A stretch of DNA of 64,000 bases, from the NCBI RefSeq assembly GCF_000421545.1, contig NZ_ATXF01000010.1, positions 124,001 through 188,000 of the forward strand, written 5' to 3'. Within the stretch, counting starts at the first letter, position 1, and each line of letters opens with the position of its first letter. The translations under genes were made by a program, and so were the position numbers. The notes beneath the pieces were generated by a model. The model did not search any database. It was not told where the DNA came from and worked only from the letters and a program-made list of their open reading frames with translations. The stretch is from Agromyces italicus DSM 16388. GTDB lineage: Bacteria > Actinomycetota > Actinomycetes > Actinomycetales > Microbacteriaceae. Below, piece by piece: positions 16,838-24,602 of this stretch.

Positions 16838-17470
16838 GTGTCTGATCACGACCTGAACTGGAAGTACGCCGACGAGTCGGTCGTCGAGTCCGAACCGATC
16901 GTCAAGGCGCGTCAGCAGTCCCTCGAGCTCGGCGTCGATCCGGTCTCCCCGGCGGTCGGTGCGCAGCTGGCCGTCGTCGCGGCCGCGTCGCGGGCGAGTT
17001 CGATCATCGAGGTCGGCACGGGCGTCGGCGTCTCGGGCCTCTGGATGCTTCAGGCGGCCCGGCACGCGATGCTGACCTCGATCGACACCGAGAACGAGTA
17101 CCAGCAGCACGCCCGCCAGCACTTCGCCGACGCAGGTATCACGGCGGCCCGCGTGCGACTCATCGCCGGGCGCGCGGGCGAGGTGCTCCCGCGAATGAAC
17201 GAGAGCTCCTACGACGTCGTCTTCATCGACGCGGATGCCCCGTCGGTCATCGAGTACGCCGAGCACGGCCTGCGCCTCGCGAAGCCCGGCGGCAGTGTGC
17301 TCGTGGCCCGGGCGCTGTGGAAGGGTCGCGTCGCCGACCCCGCCAAGCGCGACGAGGCGGCGAGCGCGTTCCGCACCCTCATCGCCGAACTCGCCCCCTC
17401 GACGGCGGTGGCGACGGCGATCTCGCCCGCGGGCGAGGGCCTGTTGCAGATCGTCAAGCTCGGGGCCTGA
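16838..17470 (+). CDS. Class I SAM-dependent O-methyltransferase
   Basis: 210 residues, Rossmann-fold methyltransferase of the catechol-type O-methyltransferase family (MDMC/Rv1220c-like). SAM-binding motif IIEVGTGVGVSGLWML at about 51-66, SIDTENEYQQHAR for ribose binding, and FIDADAPS as the metal/active-site Asp motif. GTG 16838 is preceded by AGGGAG seven bases upstream and by a TAGGCT -10 at 16799-16804, giving a leader of about 27 nt. The natural substrate is unknown. It ends just before a long palindromic element. Confidence 0.88.
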   Translation: MSDHDLNWKYADESVVESEPIVKARQQSLELGVDPVSPAVGAQLAVVAAASRASSIIEVGTGVGVSGLWMLQAARHAMLTSIDTENEYQQHARQHFADAGITAARVRLIAGRAGEVLPRMNESSYDVVFIDADAPSVIEYAEHGLRLAKPGGSVLVARALWKGRVADPAKRDEAASAFRTLIAELAPSTAVATAISPAGEGLLQIVKLGA

Positions 17471-17485
17471 CGCCGGGGTCCGCCA

Positions 17486-17619
17486 GTTTCTCAGGAACAC
17501 ACCGGGGTTTCTCAGGAGGCGCGGATGTCGCGGGCTACCCCCACGCCCGGAATTCCGGTGTTCGGCGCCGCGCCCCGAGTACTCGACTCCTGAGCAACAG
17601 CACGGCGCTCCTGAGAAAC
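17486..17619. repeat. 134-bp symmetric palindromic element (GTTTCTCAGGA family), copy 1
   Basis: GTTTCTCAGGA occurs at 17486-17496 and 17507-17517. Its inverse TCCTGAGNAAC occurs at 17588-17598 and 17609-17619. Spacing within each arm is 21 bp, and the palindrome CCGGAATTCCGG (17547-17558) sits exactly at the centre. It lies between the converging O-methyltransferase and DUF3117 genes and contains no ORF of note. It could form a long hairpin or cruciform, a bidirectional terminator or a MITE-like element. Confidence 0.8.
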
Positions 17620-17687
17620 AGCACGCGTCCGTTAACGACTCGAGCCCCGAGAACGTCCTCGGGGCTCGCAGTCGTGGTGCGTGTGAC

Positions 17688-17861
17688 TCAGGCAGGGTTC
17701 ACGACGCCGGCGAGGACGTCGTAGAGCTCCTTGGCCTCAGCGTCGTTCACCGAGACGACGAGACGACCGCCACCTTCGAGCGGCACGCGCACGATGATGA
17801 GTCGACCCTCCTTCACAGCCTCCATAGGCCCGTCTCCGGTGCGTGGCTTCATGGCCGCCAT
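17688..17861 (-). CDS. DUF3117 small conserved actinobacterial protein
   Basis: 57 residues: MAAMKPRTGDGPMEAVKEGR followed by a beta-rich IIVRVPLEGGGRLVVSV segment, a near-canonical DUF3117 sequence (Rv1211-like). Function is unknown. ATG 17861 is preceded by AAAGGGGA about seven bases upstream; GATAAT at 17890-17895 (minus strand) is a good -10, giving a leader of about 20 nt. A perfect DnaA-box sequence lies 70 bp upstream of the gene. Confidence 0.9.
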   Translation of the reverse strand: MAAMKPRTGDGPMEAVKEGRLIIVRVPLEGGGRLVVSVNDAEAKELYDVLAGVVNPA

Positions 17862-17932
17862 TGAGCTCCCCTTTCGTGGCTGAGATTCCATTATCGGCCA
17901 TCTGCGGCGGTGCTGGGAAATCACCCCGAGAA

Positions 17933-17941
17933 TGTGGATAA
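17933..17941 (-). promoter_or_regulatory. Perfect 9-mer DnaA box
   Basis: TTATCCACA on the minus strand, in the gap between the mannosyltransferase stop and the DUF3117 promoter. It is a single site with no cluster around it, so this is not an origin. Confidence 0.4.
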
Positions 17942-17962
17942 CCGGACGGGGTATTTCGCCGA

Positions 17963-19168
17963 TCAGGGCGGCGTCCAGTCATAGGTGTCGATGCGCCACA
18001 CGAGGGCGATCCACGCGTACTGCAGCGCCACGAAGAGCACCACGACCGACCAGCGGTACCACCGGGCGCGCGGCACGGCGAGCGCCCCCACGATCGGGAA
18101 CATCGGCGAGACGATGCGGAAGGTCGACGACTGCGGGAAGAACACGGCGAGCAGGTACAGCGCATAGCTGGCGAGCCAGAACCTGATGTCGACGCCGAGG
18201 CGCCGGACCGCCGGGAGGAACAGAACGGCCGCGAGGGTCGCGACGAGCACGACGACCGCGCCGATGCCGAACCACGCGGGCAGCCCCACCCAGTTCGCCC
18301 ACCACACGCCACCCTGGAACCAGGCGGTGAACGGCACGAGCTCCTTGTGGCCGAGGTACCCGGCCCGCCACGCGAGTTCGGTCGCGGTGTAGCCGTCGGG
18401 CACGCCCGTGACCGCCCACACGACGAGGGGCCAGGCGAAGCCGACCGCGGCGGTGAAGAGCCCGACGGCGATGACGAGGAGCTGCTCGCGCACCGGGAAC
18501 GGGTCGCGGGCGCGATGCCACCACCGCCAGATGAAGTGCAGCGCGAGCGTGAGCGCGAAGGCGAGCGCCCCGGGACGCGTGAACGACCACGCCACGACGA
18601 CGGGCACGAGCCATCCGTAGCGCCGATCGACGAGGAGGAGCAGCGCGAGCGCGACCCACAGGAACCCGAGGGATTCGGCGTAGCCGAACTGCATGATCGG
18701 GGAGACCGGTGCGATCGCGAAGAGCACCACGGCGAACAGTGCGCGGTCGGGCTCGAGGAAGCGCGACATCAGGCGGTGGAACACCAGCGCGGCGCCGAGG
18801 CCCGCCAGCACGGCGATGGTGACGGATGCCGCATTCCAGGGCAGCCCGAGCCAGGTGACGGCGCCCGTGAGCTGCGGGAAGAGCGGCAGGAACGCCCACG
18901 CGTTCTCGCCGATGTGGCCGGATTCGCCGACGGGGAGTTCGGACGGGTACCCGGCGATCCAGATGATCTGGTACCAGCGGGCGTCCCAGATGTTCGCGAA
19001 GTCGAAATACCCCGGCTGGGCGCCCGTCCAGGCGTTCGGGCCCTGACGCGCGGCGACGTCGAGCACCATGACGGTGGTCAGCGCACGCGCGGCGAGGTAC
19101 ACGGCGGCGACCTTCGCCCACCACGGGGTGAGGCGCCATCGCACGCGAAGCGCCGTCGACGAGCTCAT
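17963..19168 (-). CDS. PIG-V-like integral membrane mannosyltransferase
   Basis: 401 residues with about nine to ten transmembrane helices. FANIWDARWYQIIW near residue 58 (loop-1 Asp), HIGENAWAFLPLFP and QFGYAESLGFLW match the actinobacterial PIG-V family (GT-C fold, polyprenyl-phosphate-mannose-dependent mannosyltransferase). It probably adds mannose to a lipid or protein acceptor on the outer membrane face. Its ATG 19168 overlaps the stop of the HepT-like gene by 4 nt, and that gene overlaps the HTH-MNT gene, so all three look like one translationally coupled operon. Confidence 0.82.
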   Translation of the reverse strand: MSSSTALRVRWRLTPWWAKVAAVYLAARALTTVMVLDVAARQGPNAWTGAQPGYFDFANIWDARWYQIIWIAGYPSELPVGESGHIGENAWAFLPLFPQLTGAVTWLGLPWNAASVTIAVLAGLGAALVFHRLMSRFLEPDRALFAVVLFAIAPVSPIMQFGYAESLGFLWVALALLLLVDRRYGWLVPVVVAWSFTRPGALAFALTLALHFIWRWWHRARDPFPVREQLLVIAVGLFTAAVGFAWPLVVWAVTGVPDGYTATELAWRAGYLGHKELVPFTAWFQGGVWWANWVGLPAWFGIGAVVVLVATLAAVLFLPAVRRLGVDIRFWLASYALYLLAVFFPQSSTFRIVSPMFPIVGALAVPRARWYRWSVVVLFVALQYAWIALVWRIDTYDWTPP

Positions 19169-19554
19169 GCGGTTCGCAGCCGAGCGACGATATCGGGCAG
19201 GTCTCGTGTCGCCGTGAGCCAGAAGACCTCGTCGTTCATCGTCGCGTACCCGCCGTGCGCGACGATGTTCCGAATGGTCCGAAGCGCGGCGAACTCATCG
19301 GGCGTCAGGCGCTCGCGCAACCCCGAGGCGTCCGGTCGCTCGAGCAGACCGAAGAGGCGGACGACGACCATCGATGCGGCGTCGTACGACGCCGCCCCGT
19401 CGGAGAATTCCGTGCGCGGAGTCCCGATCACCCGTTCGGCGAGCCGCCGCTCGACACGGGCGAGCTCGTCGGCGAGATTACGCCGATCGGTCGACCCCCG
19501 GGCGTCGCCGGTCGACCGCGGCCTCGGAACGAAGCGGTCGCCCCCATCGCTCAC
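19165..19554 (-). CDS. HepT-like HEPN-domain protein (putative toxin RNase)
   Basis: 129 residues. The N-terminal 40 residues are Arg/Asp-rich and unlike the family. The rest is a DUF86/HEPN helical domain ending RTIRNIVAHGGY and NDEVFWLTATRDLPDIVARL. The catalytic motif reads R-N-I-V-A-H then GGY: RX4H is intact, but Tyr is one residue further away than in the RX4HXY of HepT, where MntA adds AMP. It is preceded by an HTH-MNT antitoxin-like gene (4-nt overlap) and followed by the mannosyltransferase (4-nt overlap). The likely role is a type VII toxin neutralised by its partner (established for HepT/MntA; inferred here). Confidence 0.75.
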   Translation of the reverse strand: MSDGGDRFVPRPRSTGDARGSTDRRNLADELARVERRLAERVIGTPRTEFSDGAASYDAASMVVVRLFGLLERPDASGLRERLTPDEFAALRTIRNIVAHGGYATMNDEVFWLTATRDLPDIVARLRTA

Positions 19555-20027
19555 AGCGGCACTGCCGAAGCGAGCAGTTCTGCACCGAGCGCGGTCGCGG
19601 CCGCGCTTTCGGCGTCGACGACGTCGACCGGGAAGCCCGTGAGTCGCTCGACCTCGGCCGCGAATGCCGCGAGCGGGATCATGCCCGCGCCCGTGGTCGT
19701 ATCGACGAAGAGGTCGATGTCGCTGTCGAAGCGATCTTCCCCGCGCAGCATCGATCCGAAGACGCGCAAGCCGCTGATCTGCCGGGCCGCGGCGGCGGCG
19801 CGGATGCGATCGCGATGCAGTTCGAGCGCGATCGACGGACGGTAGTCGGCGACCTCGAGAATGCGTGCGAGCATCTTCGCAGAAGGCGCGCGGCTCCCGC
19901 GCTCGATCGCTGCGAGGTTCGGCTGGGAGATGCCGGCTCGTGCTGCGAGGGTCGCCTGGGTGAGCCCGGCGTCTCTGCGGGCTGCCGAGATCAGCGACGG
20001 CGCCTCGGCCGGATCGAACCGCACCAT
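19551..20027 (-). CDS. XRE HTH - minimal nucleotidyltransferase fusion (MntA-like antitoxin)
   Basis: 158 residues. An N-terminal XRE-type HTH occupies about 13-65 (LTQATLAARAGISQPNLAAI then ERGSRAPS). A MNT domain follows, with GSMLRGEDRFDSDIDLFVD, which fits the GSX10DXD nucleotidyltransferase motif, then VDVVDAES as the third acidic strand. In HepT/MntA pairs the MNT protein AMPylates the HEPN toxin; the fused HTH probably autoregulates the operon. ATG 20027 is seven bases from a consensus TATACT -10 box, so I prefer it over ATG 20048. It overlaps the HepT-like gene by 4 nt. Confidence 0.8.
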   Translation of the reverse strand: MVRFDPAEAPSLISAARRDAGLTQATLAARAGISQPNLAAIERGSRAPSAKMLARILEVADYRPSIALELHRDRIRAAAAARQISGLRVFGSMLRGEDRFDSDIDLFVDTTTGAGMIPLAAFAAEVERLTGFPVDVVDAESAAATALGAELLASAVPL

Positions 20028-20034
20028 GCGACCG

Positions 20035-20040
20035 AGTATA
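20035..20040 (-). promoter_or_regulatory. -10 box of HTH-MNT/HepT/PIG-V operon (leaderless)
   Basis: TATACT on the minus strand, seven bases before ATG 20027; the best match to TATAAT among the boxes seen here. Confidence 0.6.
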
Positions 20041-20092
20041 TCAGTCATGAAATACGCGCGGTTCACGCGCCCTTGGCAACCCGGTCCGACAT

Positions 20093-21184
20093 TCACGCCC
20101 CGGAGAGCCAGGCGCGCAGCGCCCGCTCGCTCTCGACGATCTGCTGCGTCGCGACGCGCTCGTCGTCGGCGTGCGCCTTCAGCGGGTCGCCGGGACCGAA
20201 GTTCACGGCGGGGATCCCGAGGGCGCTGAAGCGGGCGACATCGGTCCAGCCGTACTTGGGTCGGGCCTCGGCACCGACCGCCGCGACGAACTGCTGCGCG
20301 AGCGGTGCGTCGAGCCCGGGTCGCGCACCTTCGGCGCTGTCGACGATCTCGACATCGAAGCCGTCGAAGACCTTGCGAACATGGGCGGATGCCTCGGCGA
20401 CGCTGCGGCTCGGCGCGAAGCGGTAGTTCACGGTGAGCACCGCCTCGTCGGGGATGACGTTGCCCGCGATGCCGCCGCGCACGAGCACCGCGTTGAGCCC
20501 CTCGCGGTAGGCGAGCCCGTCGACCTCGACGGTCTCGGCCTCGTACTCGGCGAGACGGGTGAGCGCGGGCGCGAGCTTGTGGATGGCGTTGTCGCCGACC
20601 CAGCTGCGTGCCGAGTGCGCGCGCAGGCCCCTCGTGCGCACCTCGGCGCGGAGGGTGCCGTTGCACCCGCCCTCGACCTGCCCGTTCGAGGGTTCGCCGA
20701 GGATGGCGAAGTCGCCCGTGAAGAGCTCAGGCCGATTGCGCGCGAGCCGGCCGAGCCCGTTGAGGGAGGCGGCGACCTCTTCGTGGTCGTACCACATCCA
20801 GGTGAGGTCGACGATTGGATCGGTGAGCTCCGCCGCGAGCTTCAGCTGCACGGCGACACCGGCCTTCATGTCGACCGTGCCGCGCCCCCACAGGTACTCG
20901 GCGCCGTCGATCGTCTCGACGCGGGTCGGCACGTTGCCGTTGATCGGCACCGTGTCGAGGTGCCCCGCGATCACGACCCGCCGCTCGCGGCCGAGGTTCG
21001 TGCGGGCGACGATCGTGTCGCCGTCGCGGATGACCTCGAGATGGGATGCCCCGGCGAGCGCGCGCTCGACGAGGTCGGCCAGGAGCCGTTCGTCGCCGGA
21101 TTCGCTCGGGATGTCGCAGATCGCCTGCGTGATGGCGACCGAGTCGGCGGTGAGATCGAGCGAGAGCGGAGCGTCGGCAGGCAT
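20093..21184 (-). CDS. dapE: Succinyl-diaminopimelate desuccinylase
   Basis: 363-residue zinc peptidase of the M20 family. It hydrolyses N-succinyl-LL-diaminopimelate to LL-diaminopimelate and succinate in the succinylase branch of lysine/peptidoglycan synthesis. Metal and catalytic residues are visible: AGHLDTVP (His, catalytic Asp), [10 protein letters not shown] (bridging Asp), DHEEVAAS (Glu pair), and the distal metal His near the end in [10 protein letters not shown]. The dimerisation-domain motif [20 protein letters not shown] is also present. ATG 21184 is six bases from a TAGACT box. dapD is only 2.4 kb away, with the arsenic cassette between them. Confidence 0.93.
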   Translation of the reverse strand: MPADAPLSLDLTADSVAITQAICDIPSESGDERLLADLVERALAGASHLEVIRDGDTIVARTNLGRERRVVIAGHLDTVPINGNVPTRVETIDGAEYLWGRGTVDMKAGVAVQLKLAAELTDPIVDLTWMWYDHEEVAASLNGLGRLARNRPELFTGDFAILGEPSNGQVEGGCNGTLRAEVRTRGLRAHSARSWVGDNAIHKLAPALTRLAEYEAETVEVDGLAYREGLNAVLVRGGIAGNVIPDEAVLTVNYRFAPSRSVAEASAHVRKVFDGFDVEIVDSAEGARPGLDAPLAQQFVAAVGAEARPKYGWTDVARFSALGIPAVNFGPGDPLKAHADDERVATQQIVESERALRAWLSGA

Positions 21185-21190
21185 CCCCCG

Positions 21191-21196
21191 AGTCTA
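21191..21196 (-). promoter_or_regulatory. -10 box of dapE (leaderless)
   Basis: TAGACT on the minus strand six bases before ATG 21184. Confidence 0.55.
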
Positions 21197-21243
21197 TTCG
21201 CGTGGGAGGCCGTCCGGCCCGGCGTCGCGGACGCGGGCCCGCT

Positions 21244-21249
21244 TAGACT
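21244..21249 (+). promoter_or_regulatory. -10 box of arsC
   Basis: TAGACT 41 bp before ATG 21291, giving a leader of about 35 nt that carries a GAGGAG Shine-Dalgarno-like run. Confidence 0.45.
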
Positions 21250-21290
21250 GAGGTTCTTCAAGAGTCCTTCGAGCCCGAGGAGCCCCGCCG

Positions 21291-21707
21291 ATGCCCGAGA
21301 AGCCCACCGTGCTGTTCGTCTGCGTGCACAACGCCGGCCGCTCGCAGATGGCTGCGGGATTCCTGCGCGAGCTCGGCGGCGACCGGGTCGAGGTGCGCTC
21401 GGCCGGCTCGGAGCCGAAGGAGCTGATCAACCCGGTCGCGGTCGAGGCGATGGCCGAGCAGGGCATCGACATCACGCACAATGTGCCGAAGGTGCTCACG
21501 ACCGACGCGGTCCGCGACTCCGACGTGGTCATCACGATGGGCTGCGGCGACGCCTGCCCGATCTTCCCGGGAAAGCGCTACGAGGACTGGCAGCTCGACG
21601 ACCCCGCCGGGCAGGGCATCGAGGCCGTGCGCCCGATCCGCGACGAGATCCGCGGCCGCGTCGAGGCCCTCCTCGCCGAGTTGCTCCCCGAGCGCTCGGG
21701 CGCCTGA
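21291..21707 (+). CDS. arsC: Arsenate reductase / arsenate-mycothiol transferase (LMW-PTP fold)
   Basis: 138 residues. The phosphatase P-loop CVHNAGRSQ (CX5R, Cys at about 11) lies near the N-terminus. MGCGDACPIFPGKRYEDW carries the second Cys pair and DDPAGQG holds the general acid Asp. In actinobacteria this group uses mycothiol/mycoredoxin or thioredoxin to reduce arsenate to arsenite. It is 36 bp from the convergent flavoprotein gene, with an ArsR regulator beyond. No arsenite pump gene lies in this cassette. Confidence 0.88.
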   Translation: MPEKPTVLFVCVHNAGRSQMAAGFLRELGGDRVEVRSAGSEPKELINPVAVEAMAEQGIDITHNVPKVLTTDAVRDSDVVITMGCGDACPIFPGKRYEDWQLDDPAGQGIEAVRPIRDEIRGRVEALLAELLPERSGA

Positions 21708-21743
21708 CCGGCGAGCACCGGCTTCACGGCGCCGCCGAGAGCT

Positions 21744-23075
21744 TCAGCAGCCCGAACTCGAGGAGCAGCAGCTCGAGGCGCCGCCGAGATCGGTCGAGCA
21801 CACCCCCGTCGCGGGCAGCACGAGTTCGACGTTCGTGGCGGCCGCGAGATCTCCGGCGATCCAGGCGGTGACCGAGCGCACCTGCTCGTACCCCGTGGCG
21901 AGCAGGAAGGTCGGCGCACGGCCGTACGACTTCATTCCGACGATGAAGAAGCCGTGCTCGGGGTGCGTGAGTTCGGCGAAGCCGTGCGGTTCGACCGTGC
22001 CGCACGAGTGCACGTTCGGATCGATGAGCGGTGCGAGCCGCTTCGGCGCCTCGACGATCTCGTCGAGGTCGAGTCGGATCTCGCGCAGCGGGTCGAGGTC
22101 GGGTCGGAAGCCCGTCGCGTTCACGACGAGGTCGCTCGGGTGCACCGCCAACTCGCCGGAACGCTGTCCGACCAGCTCGACGCCGTCGCCGGCGCGGCGG
22201 GCGCGGAGGATCTCGAATCCGTCGACGAGCTCGACGTCGCCGCGGCGGACTGCGGCGTCGACGCGGCCCCCGAGTTTCGCGCGGTCGGCGAGCCCGTCGT
22301 CAGCCGATGACGACACTCGGACGGCCTGGGCGTTGCGGATCAGCCAGGTGACCCGGGTGCCCGGCACCTCCCGCGCGAGCTGCACGAGCCCGAGCAGCGT
22401 GTTCGCCGCAGAGTGGCCGGCGCCGACGACCGTCGTGTGTCGTCCGGCGAAGGTGTCGCGATCGCGCCCGAGCACGTCGGGCAGGGCGGGCTGCACGAGG
22501 TCCGCGATCTCGTCGAGCCCGAGCAGAGCCAGCCCGCTCGAGCCCAGGGAGTTCGGCGTGCGATACGTGCCCGAGGCGTCGATCACCGCGCGGGCGGTCA
22601 GTTCTTCGACGCCGGCCGCGGTGCGCAGGCGCACGAGGAAGGGAGTGGTCGACCGCTTGGACGTGCGGGTGCGGTCCATGCCTTCGCGGCTGACCGCGAG
22701 CACCTCGGCGCCGGTACGGATTCGCGAGGCGATCGGCTCGAGTCGGCTGAGCGGCGCGAGATAGGCGTCGACGAGCTCGCGGCCCGCCGGCGCACGCTCG
22801 GGGTCGGGCAGCTCCCAGCCCTGCGCCTCGAGCAACCGCCTCGACGCCGGGTCGACGAGGTGCTTCCACGGCGAGAAGAGCCGGGTGTGCCCCCAGGCCC
22901 GCACGCTGTCGGCGATGCCGTCGCCGGCCTCGAGCACGACGAAGTCGATGCCGCGCAGGGCGAGGTTCGCGGCCGCGGCGAGCCCGATCGGACCGGCGCC
23001 CACGATCACCACCGGCAGGGTCGACAGATGATGATCGTCGGTCGCGGGCCGGGCGGTCAGTTCGATCAGCGTCAC
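21744..23075 (-). CDS. FAD/NAD(P)-binding monooxygenase-like protein of the ars cassette (ArsO-like)
   Basis: 443 residues. An FAD dinucleotide-binding motif VVIVGAGPIGLAAA at about 23-36 is followed by LEAGDGIADSVRAWGHTRLF. A second Rossmann motif TTVVGAGHSAANTLLG lies near 217 for NADPH, and VVNATGFRPDL near 325; this is the flavin monooxygenase/ArsO arrangement. The C-terminus is Cys-rich (GVCSTDLGGASSCC then SSSSGC), five Cys in the last 20 residues, a plausible metalloid-binding tail. GTG 23075 has AGGAGG six bases upstream. It is divergent from arsR, with two operator-like repeats between them. Confidence 0.78.
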   Translation of the reverse strand: MTLIELTARPATDDHHLSTLPVVIVGAGPIGLAAAANLALRGIDFVVLEAGDGIADSVRAWGHTRLFSPWKHLVDPASRRLLEAQGWELPDPERAPAGRELVDAYLAPLSRLEPIASRIRTGAEVLAVSREGMDRTRTSKRSTTPFLVRLRTAAGVEELTARAVIDASGTYRTPNSLGSSGLALLGLDEIADLVQPALPDVLGRDRDTFAGRHTTVVGAGHSAANTLLGLVQLAREVPGTRVTWLIRNAQAVRVSSSADDGLADRAKLGGRVDAAVRRGDVELVDGFEILRARRAGDGVELVGQRSGELAVHPSDLVVNATGFRPDLDPLREIRLDLDEIVEAPKRLAPLIDPNVHSCGTVEPHGFAELTHPEHGFFIVGMKSYGRAPTFLLATGYEQVRSVTAWIAGDLAAATNVELVLPATGVCSTDLGGASSCCSSSSGC

Positions 23076-23088
23076 TGCATCCTCCTGA

Positions 23089-23108
23089 ATATCGAGCGAT
23101 ATCGATGA
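23089..23108. promoter_or_regulatory. ArsR operator candidate 1
   Basis: AATATCGAGCGATATCGATG lies between the -10 region and ribosome-binding site of the flavoprotein gene; near-identical halves recur at 23150-23170. Confidence 0.55.
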
Positions 23109-23149
23109 ACTTCGATGTCGTCAGTATGGAATCAAACATCGATGGTTGT

Positions 23150-23170
23150 CAATATCGAGTAGTATCGATG
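23150..23170. promoter_or_regulatory. ArsR operator candidate 2
   Basis: CAATATCGAG followed by TAGTATCGATG repeats operator 1 and contains the arsR -10 box (23160-23165). Binding here would block the regulator's own promoter. A third partial match, ACATCGATGG, lies at 23137-23146. Confidence 0.55.
23160..23165 (+). promoter_or_regulatory. -10 box of arsR (leaderless)
   Basis: TAGTAT six bases before ATG 23172, inside operator candidate 2. Confidence 0.5.
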
Positions 23171-23171
23171 C

Positions 23172-23537
23172 ATGGTCACGACGCTCGAAGTCACGGATGT
23201 CTCTGCCGGCGTGTGCTGTGCACCGCTCGTTCACGAGCCGCTCAGCACCGTCGACGCCGAACGACTCGCCCACACCATGAAGGCCCTCGCCGACCCCACC
23301 CGGCTCCGACTGCTGTCGATCGTCGCCGCCTCCGAGGGGCAGGAGGCCTGCGTCTGCGACCTCACCGAGCCCGTCGCCCTCAGCCAGCCGACCGTCTCGC
23401 ACCACCTCAAGATCCTCACCGAAGCGGGCTTCCTCAGCCGAAGCAAGCGCGGCACCTGGGCGTACTACGCGCTCGTCCCCGAGCGCCTCGACGAGGTCGC
23501 CCGCACGCTCCTCGCCGGCTCGCACACCGGCGTGTGA
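23172..23537 (+). CDS. arsR: ArsR-family winged-helix metalloregulator
   Basis: 121 residues. The winged HTH shows LADPTRLRLLSIVA, LSQPTVSHHLKILTEAG and SRSKRGTWAYYALV. Candidate As(III) ligands are a vicinal Cys pair near the N-terminus (GVCCAPL, residues about 14-15) and ACVCDL near the DNA-binding helix (about 58-60). It should repress the divergent flavoprotein gene and itself, releasing DNA on binding arsenite (established for the family). The AT-rich intergenic region carries two matching operator repeats. Its start is fixed by the -10 box at 23160. Confidence 0.9.
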   Translation: MVTTLEVTDVSAGVCCAPLVHEPLSTVDAERLAHTMKALADPTRLRLLSIVAASEGQEACVCDLTEPVALSQPTVSHHLKILTEAGFLSRSKRGTWAYYALVPERLDEVARTLLAGSHTGV

Positions 23538-23578
23538 GCACCGACGTCGAACCACGTCACACGCACACCCCGCCTCGC

Positions 23579-23584
23579 TACCCT
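23579..23584 (+). promoter_or_regulatory. -10 box of dapD (leaderless)
   Basis: TACCCT six bases before ATG 23591. Confidence 0.5.
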
Positions 23585-23590
23585 TGAAGC

Positions 23591-24541
23591 ATGCCCGCGA
23601 ACGACACCTCCTCCCCCGCTGCCCGCACCGCCTCCGCCGCCGGGCTCACGACCATCGCCGGTGACGGCACGGTGCTCGACGCGTGGTTCCCGACGCCACG
23701 ACTCGGCTCCGAGGCATCCCCCCTCGCCCCCGAGCACGCCGCCCTCGCGGGCGACGACTCCCGCCGCAACGTGCGCATCGAGCAGCTCGAGCTCACGATC
23801 GACCTCGATGCGGCTCCCGCGGGCACGGCCGACGCCTACCTCCGCCTCCATCTGCTCTCGCACCTCCTCGCGGCGCCCAACACGGTGAATCTCGACGGTG
23901 TCTTCGGCCACCTGCCCGCCGTCGTCTGGACGAACGCCGGCCCGGTGCAGCCCGCCGACTTCGACCGGCTGCGGCCGGCGCTGCAGCGCGCGGGCATCCA
24001 CGCGACGGGGCTCGACAAGTTCCCGCGCCTGCTCGACTACGTCACTCCCGAGCGGGTGCGCATCGCGGATGCCTCGCGCGTGCGCCTCGGCGCGCACCTC
24101 GCCCCCGGCACGACGGTCATGCACGAGGGCTTCGTGAACTTCAACGCCGGCACGCTCGGCACCTCGATGGTCGAGGGTCGCATCTCGCAGGGCGTCGTCG
24201 TCGGCGACGGCAGCGACATCGGCGGCGGCGCGTCGATCATGGGCACCCTGTCGGGCGGCGGCACCCAGCGCGTCGAGATCGGCGAGCGGGCGCTGCTCGG
24301 CGCGAACTCGGGCATCGGCATCTCGATCGGCGACGACTCGGTCGTCGAGGCGGGCCTCTACGTCACCGCGGGCACGAAGGTCGTGATCGTCGGTCACGGC
24401 GGCGAGGAGCGCACCGTGAAAGCGGTCGAGCTGTCGGGGCAGCCGGGCCTGCTGTTCCGCCGCAACTCGCTGAGCGGTCGCGTCGAGGTGCTCGCGCGCG
24501 ACGGGCACGGCATCGTGCTCAACTCGGCGCTGCACGCGTAG
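23591..24541 (+). CDS. dapD: 2,3,4,5-tetrahydropyridine-2,6-dicarboxylate N-succinyltransferase
   Basis: 316-residue left-handed beta-helix acyltransferase of the actinobacterial DapD type. It transfers succinyl from succinyl-CoA to tetrahydrodipicolinate in lysine/DAP synthesis. An N-terminal alpha/beta domain (about 60-150) is followed by hexapeptide repeats: [40 protein letters not shown] (catalytic Glu region) and [20 protein letters not shown]. The last 48 bp before the stop codon are exactly repeated 1,024 bp downstream, which marks an integration-like event. ATG 23591 lies six bases from a -10 box. Confidence 0.93.
   Translation: MPANDTSSPAARTASAAGLTTIAGDGTVLDAWFPTPRLGSEASPLAPEHAALAGDDSRRNVRIEQLELTIDLDAAPAGTADAYLRLHLLSHLLAAPNTVNLDGVFGHLPAVVWTNAGPVQPADFDRLRPALQRAGIHATGLDKFPRLLDYVTPERVRIADASRVRLGAHLAPGTTVMHEGFVNFNAGTLGTSMVEGRISQGVVVGDGSDIGGGASIMGTLSGGGTQRVEIGERALLGANSGIGISIGDDSVVEAGLYVTAGTKVVIVGHGGEERTVKAVELSGQPGLLFRRNSLSGRVEVLARDGHGIVLNSALHA
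24490..24537 (+). repeat. 48-bp direct repeat, left copy (3' end of dapD)
   Basis: Identical base for base to 25514-25561. It begins GCTCGCGCGCGACGGGCACG and ends CGGCGCTGCACGC, inside the dapD coding sequence. Looser similarity (GCGCCCGGWACGC) continues past the stop codon. Confidence 0.85.
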
Positions 24542-24602
24542 AGGCGAGGGCGCCCGGAACGCGGTTGCGCTTCAACGACACGCGAGGATCATCGCCGCGT
24601 AA

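Noticed and set aside
20028-20666. Longer N-terminus for the HTH-MNT gene
   Set aside because: The extension lies antisense-free but inside dapE's 3' region and is Arg-rich noise; TATACT seven bases before ATG 20027 defines the start.
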